From Taiwanofungus camphoratus (lineage: Eukaryota; Basidiomycota; Agaricomycetes; Polyporales; Taiwanofungaceae): a stretch of DNA of 64,000 bases. Of this stretch, positions 55,995 to 64,000 are shown in pieces. The stretch covers positions 1,240,001 through 1,304,000 of the forward strand of contig CP021220.1 in assembly GCA_003999685.1 (NCBI GenBank), in the 5' to 3' direction. Every line of letters begins with the position of its first letter. Position 1 is the stretch's first letter. Under the pieces are notes generated by a model. The model was not told the origin of the DNA, searched no databases, and saw only the letters and a program-made list of their open reading frames with translations. A program made the translations under genes and the position numbers.

Positions 55995-56637
55995 ATGTTC
56001 CGGATAGCTCTTGCACGAAGTACTGTGATTGCTCGGAACACAAGGCTTCAAAGGCACTTCCTGCCTGTAAGAGCGGTATTTCCCCATTTGACGGGCATAC
56101 GCTATGAATCCCAGAAAGCCGAACCGGACGCACGAAAGAAGGCGATAGAGGCGCAGGATGAGCTGCGACGGGATTGGGATGCTAAGATTATGACTTATGA
56201 AGAATTAAAACCTTTGACTCTGCAGCCCATTCCGGTAAGCCTTGGGGAATCCTCAATGTATGGTTGTGGCTAACATTGTATGCAGGAAAGATATTTGATC
56301 GACGTTCGTGAGCCTGACGAAGTACTCCAGGGCTCAATTCCGTCTTCCGTCAACCTTCCATTATCCGTCCTTGCGAACTCTTTACACCTTAATCCTCCTG
56401 ACTTCCAGCAGAAGTTTGGATTCGAGAAACCCAAGAAGGACCAGGAGATTGTATTCTATTGCCGGAGTGGAAAGAGGTCTGCAACCGCCTGCGACGTTGC
56501 GAAGAGAAACGGTTTCACAAAGTGTGTCATCAGGACAGTTACTTTGGATCTTATACTGATGCTTGAGTAGTCTCATCAACTATCAGGGATCTTGGCTGGA
56601 TTGGGTTCAGCGGGAGGGAGTCAATAAATCCTCGTGA
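55995..56637 (+). CDS. Single-domain rhodanese, probably mitochondrial
   Basis: Exons 55995-56234, 56286-56521 and 56571-56637 encode 180 residues. The leader FRIALARSTVIARNTRLQRH is Arg-rich without acidic residues and looks like a mitochondrial presequence. A charged linker follows, then one rhodanese domain: YLIDVREPDEVLQGSIPSSV, the active-site loop VFYCRSGKRSATACDVAKR with the catalytic Cys and a Lys/Arg-rich pocket, and the closing NYQGSWLDWVQREG. Domain size equals yeast Rdl-type enzymes. The next gene downstream, same strand, is frataxin; a shared role in sulfur supply for Fe-S clusters is possible but inferred from position only. Confidence 0.85.
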
Positions 56638-56931
56638 GGTAGTGTTCAGTGTGCGGACTAACGTGATGCCGACGTGCCACTGTATTGATTATTCCAAGGG
56701 CCTCGGATTCATGTCTCAGATTCGGTCAATTCCACTCACTAGTGGTCTCGAGTCTCGACTGCTTGCTACCGGACTATCATCGTTCCCTTACTCAAAGATG
56801 TACTCGTTCTTTCAACATATATCAAGATGGATGGTCTATGTGAATTGCCGAGCTCTTAGAAATAGATACATTAGGATTCGCCCGCGAACCTGGAGAGCTG
56901 GCCTTTCGGCATTGTTTGCAGAGTTTTGAAA

Positions 56932-56938
56932 CCCTAAC
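56932..56938 (+). promoter_or_regulatory. CCCTAAC motif upstream of frataxin
   Basis: Sense-strand CCCTAAC 125 bp before the frataxin ATG. A TAG about 40 nt later would permit a 5' UTR intron instead. Confidence 0.35.
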
Positions 56939-57062
56939 CTTGACACATGTCTTGCGCGATTACACGCGATTGAGTAGTCTTCGTTAAATAGCCCTAGACA
57001 TCGACCTGTAACTACTGAGCGAGTGCCCGTGTATCTTTGCTTACATCTTATTTTATGTCCTC

Positions 57063-57808
57063 ATGATCGCACGACAGGCCATCCGTCTCATCAGGCATCC
57101 CTCTCGTATAGCTCAACCTATAGTTCTTGCTGCTTCCTCACTCCATGCACCCACTAGACAGCAGCTCGCAAGACAGGGCGTAGTTCCTGCACAATATCAT
57201 GGGCGACATTTCGCAACACCCCCTCCTCAGGTCGTGCACAGGTTTGACAACTTGATTCTCTAGGAGACGTCGCAGGAGCTGATCCCGCCACTCTGGTCCG
57301 TTTTCCGGGTAGTGACCTCCCGTTGGAGAAATACCACGAATATTCTGACGCAACAATGGACAAGATGTTAGAATCGCTGGAGAACTTATTGGACGAAGTA
57401 GCTGATCCAAACCATGAAGTCGAATACAGCGTGAGATGCCTACATTCTTGAATATTGTCCGCCAGGAGGAGACGAGGTTCTCACAATTGCTGTTAACAGA
57501 GCGGTGTTTTGACACTCAAGCTCGGAGACAAGGGAACTTATGTGATCAATAAACAGCCTCCAAACAAACAGATATGGCTGTCATCTCCATTCAGGTGCGC
57601 TCTACATGTCCTTTGCCCCAGTCGGTGTCCATAGAAGCATCACCCATGCAGCGGTCCGAAGCGCTATGACTATTCCGAAGCGCAAGATGAGTGGATTTAT
57701 AACCGGGACGGGCGATCTTTGGCCGACTTGCTCAACAAAGAGCTTAGCACTGCGTTCGAGCGGGATATCGACTTGGGCATCAGCAACGTCTCTACTCAAG
57801 CCGCCTGA
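57063..57808 (+). CDS. YFH1: Frataxin, mitochondrial iron-sulfur assembly factor
   Basis: Frataxin speeds sulfur transfer by the Nfs1-Isu complex in the matrix. Exons 57063-57241, 57313-57430, 57500-57594 and 57652-57808 give 182 residues. The leader ([17 protein letters not shown]) is a clear presequence. The fold starts with [20 protein letters not shown], then the acidic helix [19 protein letters not shown]. The signature strands follow: [38 protein letters not shown] and a C-terminal helix ending [11 protein letters not shown]. For the first intron, only the GT at 57242 joined to the AG at 57312 restores the frame, making the exon joint His-Ser. All conserved surface residues appear intact. 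Confidence 0.92.
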
Positions 57809-58391
57809 ACTTCCTATGAAACCTATGAGCATATGCATATCATACTCGATGTAGCAATCGGATAAAGCTGTGATCAAGGTGGTTTGATCTCAGTATCCTA
57901 GTTTTCCGGTGGAGGGCCGAATGCTATGAAGGCATCACTTATTGCACAATAAACATATTCTGGAGAGTGCCATGGGTATGGGCACATTAGGCAGTCCTGA
58001 GACAATGAAACACAATAGGTTGTTTCATCTGTATTGTGAATCCTGAGGCTGTGTCATATCTATTAAAGCTGTTTGGTCTTACATTGAAGGTGATCTGCAG
58101 TGAGGGGGTTATCAGACCATGCTGCGATGAAGGTGCACCACGACAGAACCGAAAGCGAAAAAAAAACAAGTTGACTGCAAAGAGTGACAAGGTTGTGATA
58201 TACAATCTCGAAAGCAACCAAGTTCAACGGTAACATACAATGCAATGATCGGGAGATGGGCGGAGATGCTAAATAATATGCATAATGTGCTAAATTGCGA
58301 TGCTAGATGTTGACCATCTGAAGCGACTGAGTATAATCGATCGCAATGAAGGAGGTATCACTGACAAGAATTGTGTTTTAGTGCGCGCTTG

Positions 58392-59068
58392 CTATGAATC
58401 TAATTTCCGTCTTCTGCTAAGGAATAGAGAACCGAGTTTTCTGTTGATCGTTGTCGTTAGTTGTGCAGGGAAGACACCATATCGATGAGGACTAACTTGT
58501 TAATGTCTTCGTATCGTTGTGTCACACTTTGAACTTCGAATTCATCCGGGGGTGTACTTCCATCCGAGAATTCCAGTACAGAGTGAGAATTCGCATGTTG
58601 TGAATTTTGTCCATGATTGAGGGTAGTTGCCACATATTGCACTTGAGAGGATAGTGAGAGACATTTGGAGGGATTTGATGACCAATGCGAGTGCACAGCA
58701 TATTGTTGTTGCTGGTTACTTAAGAACGACGCCTGTGGAGACGGCATAGAAGAGAATAGTATTCGATGTCTTTGCTCCGCGTGAAGATCATGAAGTAGAG
58801 TGTTGGCGGCCTTGTATATCCCAGCCTCCTCTTGCCACATTGTCCTCCCCTCTGATCGCTCGACATCTGCAGGAGTGCTCTCCGCTTCTTCGCCTTCGTC
58901 GTCTGTCCCATCTCCATGGATGGCATTGTTCTGATGACGATCTTTCACGGGTATGAGCTGCCTTCTGCGCTTTGTTGCACGCTCGTATATATCGAGGGCG
59001 GGCTCTACAGGCACAATAGGATCTGAAGGTATCGGAACGGGTGAAGACGGCCGCTGTCGCTTCAACAT
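58392..59068 (-). CDS. Small basic protein of unknown function, probably nuclear
   Basis: Exons 58497-59068 and 58392-58440 encode 206 residues from MLKRQRPSSPVPIPS. A basic cluster (ERATKRRRQLIPVKDRHQ) near residue 35 looks like a nuclear localisation signal. An acidic stretch (DDEGEEAESTPADVE) follows, then a helix YKAANTLLHDLHAEQRHRIL, Ser/Gln-rich sequence, and a conserved-looking end EVQSVTQRYEDINKKLGSLF then LSRRRKLDS. A GTTAGT donor and CAG acceptor join the exons in frame. The open frame extends upstream to 59278, but the 59068 ATG has the better context and a start (MLKRQRPSSP) I have seen in similar proteins. I cannot name the family. Confidence 0.6.
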
Positions 59069-59285
59069 GTTGGGCAAGGGGGAAATGCAGGAAGGTGGTG
59101 GGAGTAGGAGACGAGGAAGCGGTAGTAGTGGAGTTCTTCCAAGCTGAAGCCCAGCCTGAGCCTTCTGGCAAGTGGCGGCGGAAACACGGTGGCTGAGCAG
59201 ACGCGTACACGGCCAGAACTCTGCGGCATGGAAACGGGGCCTCAGAGCGAGGTCCCCGTAACGGCCCATAGCCGTCATGATTACT

Positions 59286-59313
59286 ACCCTTTTCGTCCTA
59301 TGATTTTACGGTA
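59286..59313 (+). repeat. 28-bp direct repeat, copy 1
   Basis: Core ACCCTTTTCGTCCTATGATT; 27 of 28 bases match copy 2 at 60722-60749. It lies 218 bp upstream of the small basic protein's start codon. Confidence 0.6.
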
Positions 59314-60721
59314 ATTTTGTAAATCCCTTATGCTTGAAATTATGGTTGATGTAACATGTAAACAGGCCGGTTACTTCCCGTATGCAGCCCCGTTTCGGGG
59401 CAGGCAGGCAGGCCCGAAACCAGCATCTGGTTGGCATACCGTTATGGCACTGCAGCGTCCCGGAAATCGACCGAGGGTCGAGGCAGCTACAACATTATTT
59501 ACTACCAATATACCGGCACTGGTGCTCTTTCTCGTGACATTACAGGCTTTTTCCAGGGTCATTGCAGCATTGGAAGCACAACAGTAGCATCCAGTAGATG
59601 AAATTAACATATAATGGCATGAAACAACAGACAGTAATTATTATACAGGAATGATGTTCGACATGCTGCCACTGGCAGTGGATGAGCTCAGCCGTGAAGA
59701 TAGGGATTGACCACCTGAAATGGTCTTAAATTGCGACCTGCCAACCCACTGTCAACGCCTGGCTCTCTGCATCATTCAACGCAGAATAGTGTTCTGGAAA
59801 ATTTCAGTAAAGAACCTAAATAATGGTGTGTCAGTTGAATGCCATCGAAGCAGAGACTGGACGTACATTTTGAGATAATCTTCCTCCCGTGTTAGTCCAT
59901 GAGCGTGACCATCCTTGTGAACTGCGTTGAGTAGTAAGTAAGTCAAAACACTAGTACTGGATGAAGCTTCAAAGGATGTTCAAGAGAGATTAGAAGGAAT
60001 GGATAGCATCAACCTGCCAGAGGTCAGAGCAAGAGATTATGCTTGGGATGTATGGACTGAATTGCGACAGAATTCCAGACATCGCTGTTGCGCTGTTACG
60101 GTGAACTTGAATCGAACAAGTGCTTGTATTTGTGCATGTTTGTTTTAGTGGCTGCTCACCAGTAACGGAAAGACTGAAGTTCACGACAAGACTTTTGATT
60201 TTATTACTACTGTACAAATTGGAAAATAAATTCATGCCATGGAGATCACATTTGTTTCTGCTCACTCTGACTTCCCCACTGGCAAATGGCCTGTACTATC
60301 AACAAATATAACAAAAGCCGTTACTGCCTACTTTATTATGAGATTATTACAATTTATGTTGTGCCACGGTGCAACGAATGGTGCTAGCTTTTCCGTTACA
60401 ATAAGCTGCAGATCTCATGATGTAACCCCCGGGCTGAAGCGGGCAGCAGTGAGGGCTGATTTGGGGCCATACAAGCACTGCTTCGGTATTGCACGCTCAG
60501 CATGTGATGAATGCCGTGGCTGCAGCAGCCATGCCAGGCTGAAGTATCTGGGCGCATTTGCCTTCTCACGGCCTGGAATCGACCCGTTCAACGCCCCGAA
60601 ACCACACTGGAGATACGGGGCCGTTCCGATGACTCTGACCTGGCCCGATACCGGAGTGTGTCCAAATTACAGACACGGGACTTATGTCGGCCCGATTCAC
60701 GCCACCATTTTGACCGTTCCC

Positions 60722-60749
60722 ACCCTTTTCGTCCTATGATTTTCCGGTA
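60722..60749 (+). repeat. 28-bp direct repeat, copy 2
   Basis: Matches copy 1 at 59286-59313 with one mismatch (A to C). It lies 122 bp upstream of the WDR70 start codon. Confidence 0.6.
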
Positions 60750-60870
60750 CCAGCCCGTTTTGGCCGTGTACCTCCAGGGCGTCTGTTTCAATTGGTCGCG
60801 TTACGTAAGTACCGCGCCTTGTTCTACGCGAACCAAAGCATTTCTTCTCCCTGTCTCCCCGATTGTCAAA

Positions 60871-63569
60871 ATGGCCGACATGGATGTATTTGCGGCAATG
60901 GGCATCTCTGGCTTTGGCAAGAAGTCCAAACAAAGACAGCTCGACCCGAATCGCTTTGATAAGAGCAGGCGCGAAGACGTATGTGCTTGAGTTCTTCGCC
61001 ATTGTGCTGTGGCTGATGGTAATATCATGAAGCAGACATCTGCATCTACTCCTTCTGTTACTCGTGTAAAACAGGGAGAGAACGCTACTGTTTCTGGATC
61101 TAGTGTGTCAGAGCATGTCCAGATTCAGCCGCTTCTGAAAGAAGAACCAGAATTTGACCCAGATGAGATGGGCCCACCGCCGCCACCCAAACCCATCGTT
61201 CCAAATGAGGGACAAGACGAGCCTGAGTTCGACGTCTCTGATGACGACGAATCAGACCTCCCCGAATTCCCTATCACGCATGAGCTGATCATGAAGGACC
61301 ACACCAAAGTCGTGTCTGCCCTGACCCTCGACCCTTCAGGCGCACGGGTTTTGTCCGGCTCACATGATTATGATTGTAAGCTTTGGGACTTCGGAGGAAT
61401 GGACTGGAGGTGTAAGCCGTTTAAAACTTGGGAACCTGCGGGTACTTACTACGTATGTCTCTTTCTTTCCTGGACGCAGATGATAATGACCAGTTGCGCT
61501 ACTCTTAGATACATGACTTGAAATATTCGAACGACGGGCAGCAATTTCTTGTTGTATCTGGAACTAACCAGGCAAAGTTGTACGATCGTGACGGAGAGGA
61601 GCTGTAAGTTCATAGTTATTGGCCCGAGCTAGGATAGTCTGACCTGACTGGCAGGGCCACCTTTATCAAGGGTGATCCTTACATTCGCGACATGAAAAAT
61701 ACAGCGTATGTGATTTTATGCACGCTGGGTCCTAGTGTTTACTTCTGTTAAATGAACACAGTGGACATGTTGCCGAACTGAGGTCATGCGCCTGGCATCC
61801 TTACGATCCTCAGACATTCATCACCAGTTCCGTGGATTCGACAATACGGTGAGTAGGCTTTTCCATAATGCGAAGGTTGCTTCATATGTCGAGCTTTGCA
61901 AAGAATCTGGGACGTTGAGAATAAGCGGAAGCAGAAGACAGTGATTGTTGTCAAATCCAAGGAGCGAGGTGCTCGAACGAAAGTCACTGCTTGTGGCTAT
62001 TCACCAGATGGTAGTCTCATTGGAGGCGGTATGTGTTATTGTTTCCGCTTAATAGTCGCCTTTCGCTGATATCTTGGATTATCTCAGCTTGCTTGGACGG
62101 CGCATTGCATATGTGGCAGACGAGATCAAATTTTGTGCGACCAAACATGACCATTGAAGGTGCCCATGTGAAGAACTCAGAAACAGGCTCGCTAGTTTTC
62201 TCTGTCGACGGGCGGACTGTCCTGACGAGGGGTGGGGATGACACCGTTAAACGTGAGCTTTCTCCGTATGTTACATCAGATGTCCGCTGATTATGTCTTC
62301 AGTTTGGGATTTGCGGGCATTCAAGAAGCCTCTGGCTACCCGATCTGAAGTGACTACGCTGTATCCGGCAACCAATGCGATCTTCAGCCCAGACGACAAA
62401 TACGTCCTCACTGGAGCCGGTGCAACCTCCAAAGGAGACAAGGGCCGGCTTATGTTTTTGCGCAAGGATACTTTGGAGTCGGTTAAGGAACTCGAGGTGG
62501 ATACGACTCCTGTAAAGGTGTTCTGGCATTCAAAGATCAATCAAGTCTGTTTTACTCCATTAAGGCCCCAACTATTGCTGACGCTAGTCTCTATAGATCG
62601 TAACCGGTCTTGCGAGTGGCCAAATCTGTGTCTTGTATTCACCGCTGTCATCCATCAATGGGGCGAAACTACTTCTCAACAAAGGGCCACCCCGCAAGGC
62701 CACGATTGAGGACATGTCAGATGCCGTATCTGCTCCAACCATTATCACTCCGCATGCGCTACCTATGTTCCGCGATGGCGAAATTGTGCGTGGCAGCAAG
62801 CGGAAGAGAGAGAAGGACCGCATGGATCCCCGTAAGAGCAAGAGGCCTGAACTTCCTGTCACAGGACCTGGTCGCGGAGGCCGAGTTGGTGCGAGTGCGA
62901 CACAGCATGTTGTGCAAAATCTGGTGCGGGATACGACGAGAGACGAGGATGTGCGTGCCCTTTTTTTCAGTCTCTACTCTTTTCCCTTTTGCGTCATTGC
63001 CACATCATGCGCCGTTCATCTTAATTATCCATTACATCGGTTATCGCAATCTGCCCATCCGCGGGTGATTGCCAGCGATATATCGTGCCGGCCACCGCTC
63101 GTTTGCTGTCGGTCGGGCGCTGCGCTGACTTTGACGAGATGTTCTGCGCTGTTCGCACAGCTGGGCGGCAGTTGCCGTTGCGACACGCCGCCTTCGCGTT
63201 GCGTTCCGGAAGGAGCTCGGCCGTCTGTTTTCGCGTTCCGATCGGTCTCCGCAGTCTTCTGCTACATTGTCTCTTCCCTCCTCGTTGTGCTGGTGCTGGT
63301 GCTCACAATGCCGCCCTTCGCAGCCTCGCGAGGCGCTGCTCAGACTGGCCTCGGCAGACCAAGACCCGGTATGGACCGCAGGTGAGTTGAACCGCATAAA
63401 ATTTTCGAATTTGATGGAGCCGTTTGATGCCGTGTTTGTGGCTGTTTGGCGCCGGCTATGGTTGCTGACGTGTGAACTTTATTTTTCATTCACAGCCTGG
63501 AGGGCCAACCAGCCCAAGCCCGTCTTTGCAGAGGTGGACGTGGGCGAAGAGGAGGAGAAAGAGGAGTAG
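60871..63569 (+). CDS. WDR70: WD repeat-containing protein 70
   Basis: A seven-bladed WD40 protein linked in yeast and human to the CRL4-DDB1 ligase and H2B ubiquitylation at DNA breaks. Eleven exons (60871-60978, 61036-61452, 61509-61603, 61655-61705, 61762-61848, 61904-62028, 62088-62252, 62303-62544, 62597-62950, 63324-63381, 63496-63569) give 591 residues. The N-terminal FAAMGISGFGKKSKQ is diagnostic, as are HTKVVSALTLDPSGARVLSG, KLWDFGGMDW, VVSGTNQAKLYDRDG, RGGDDTVKLWDLRAFKKPL and the C-terminal signature IITPHALPMFRDGE. KDRMDPRKSKRPELPVTGPG, GRGGRVG and DPREALLRLASADQDPVW complete it. The exon 2 start may be 61033, adding one Gln. Intron 9 is 373 nt, about seven times the usual length here. 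Confidence 0.9.
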
Positions 63570-63691
63570 ATACACTGTATTTGTATGTAGGCGCACGCAG
63601 GAAGAGAAAGAGGAGAGAAAGGGAGCGGGAGCGCTGTTTCGGGAGAGGAGATGGCCCCTGCGCGGGAGATCGAACCTTATTTCGCAGCGCG

Positions 63692-63697
63692 TATAAA
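63692..63697 (+). promoter_or_regulatory. TATA box of the last gene
   Basis: TATAAA in the context GCGTATAAAGGC, 105-110 bp upstream of the ATG at 63802. It is one of few clear TATA boxes in the window. Confidence 0.55.
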
Positions 63698-63801
63698 GGC
63701 TCTAGCCCAACTTCGGATCTCCTGTTCCCCCAAAGCTACCCTGTCCCTTCGCCCTCCAGTCACTCGTTGTGACTGTCACGCGTCGTCCCGCCCTCAAGAC
63801 C

Positions 63802-64000
63802 ATGCTCGACGCGCCTCTCTCGAACGGCATACACATCAACGGTAACTCTAATCCCGACTCTCCTGCCGTCGACTCTCCCGCCACCCCCGTCGACAACACC
63901 CCCGCCGTCGACGTCAAGATTGATGTCGACTACATCGACCACGAGTCGGACGCGCGTCACGAGCCGGTGTCTATCAAAGTAGACAAGGCCGAAGACGCGT
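63802..64000 (+). CDS. 5' part of an unidentified gene, cut by the window end
   Basis: An open frame from ATG at 63802 (MLDAPLSNGIHINGNSNP) to the last base. The 66 visible residues are acidic and Asp/Pro/Val-rich with repeats of VDSPAT, VDNTPAVDVK and VDYIDHESDA, suggesting a disordered N-terminus. A TATA box upstream and a CT-rich leader support a real start. The product cannot be named from this part. Confidence 0.55.
   Translation, partial: MLDAPLSNGIHINGNSNPDSPAVDSPATPVDNTPAVDVKIDVDYIDHESDARHEPVSIKVDKAEDA

Larger units (their letters stand above)
59069..60870. other. Gene-poor segment between the small basic protein and WDR70
   Basis: 1.8 kb without a supported gene. The plus-strand ORFs 60239-60739 and 60511-60990 overlap and have no motif. 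A 28-bp direct repeat bounds about 1.4 kb of it. The ends should hold the promoters of the two divergent neighbours. Confidence 0.4.

Noticed and set aside
60239-60739. 166-codon plus-strand ORF before WDR70
   Set aside because: No family resemblance, overlapped by another open frame, and it includes one copy of the 28-bp repeat.
1-64000. tRNA, rRNA, CRISPR arrays, LTR or LINE elements
   Set aside because: I looked for T-loop sequences, rRNA-like stretches, regular spaced repeats, long direct terminal repeats and reverse-transcriptase motifs and found none.

Overview
The window is nuclear DNA of a filamentous basidiomycete, most likely an Agaricomycete. Genes are packed every 1-3 kb on both strands. 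Almost all carry several 45-80 nt introns with GT(G/A)NG..YAG ends and CTRAY-like branch sites, and some exons are only 6-22 nt long. Protein families are those of Agaricomycotina. I rebuilt exons by hand; for nearly every complete gene the exon lengths add up to an open frame of plausible family length. No database search was possible, so family names rest on recognised motifs.

Layout: 1-5.2 kb: 3' part of a Ulp1-type SUMO protease (+), a Bet1 SNARE (-) and a UPF0658 Golgi membrane protein (-). 6.5-9.1 kb: an intron-rich MFS transporter (+). 9.4-18.8 kb, all minus strand: SAGA DUB-module factor Sgf11, a CBS/PB1 signalling protein, a 99-aa membrane protein, a TMEM33/Pom33 protein and the DEAD-box helicase HAS1. 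19-28 kb: peptidyl-tRNA hydrolase 2 (+), Mpv17/Sym1 (+), UTP4 (-), TIM10 (+), a 74-aa zinc-binding protein (-) and L-threonine aldolase (+). 28.2-33.4 kb: URB2/NPA2 (-). 34-41 kb, all plus: a small papain-like protein of unknown role, an RNF14/Itt1 RBR ubiquitin ligase and a multi-KH RNA-binding protein. 41.9-47.3 kb: mercaptopyruvate/thiosulfate sulfurtransferase (-), remains of a WD40 gene (+) and V-ATPase subunit C (+). 47.7-52.4 kb: a conserved small protein of unknown function (-), then a gene-poor stretch with two short inverted-repeat elements. 52.5-57.8 kb: a BIM1-like copper-binding GPI protein (-), a CTR copper transporter (-), a single-domain rhodanese (+) and frataxin (+). 58.4-64 kb: a small basic protein (-), a gene-poor segment bounded by a 28-bp near-identical direct repeat, WDR70 (+), and the first exon of a gene leaving the window (+).

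Themes: three nucleolar ribosome-biogenesis genes (HAS1, UTP4, URB2) and several mitochondrial genes (TIM10, Mpv17, PTH2, frataxin, rhodaneses) lie here; HAS1 and UTP4 each share a short bidirectional promoter with a PTH2 or TIM10 gene. The copper pair and the neighbouring rhodanese and frataxin genes form a metal-handling neighbourhood. I found no clear new system. The most notable observations are the microexons (one of 6 nt, one of 7 nt), the copper gene pair, two small inverted-repeat elements, and a CCCTAAC motif close upstream of five start codons. No rRNA or tRNA gene, CRISPR array or retroelement was recognised.
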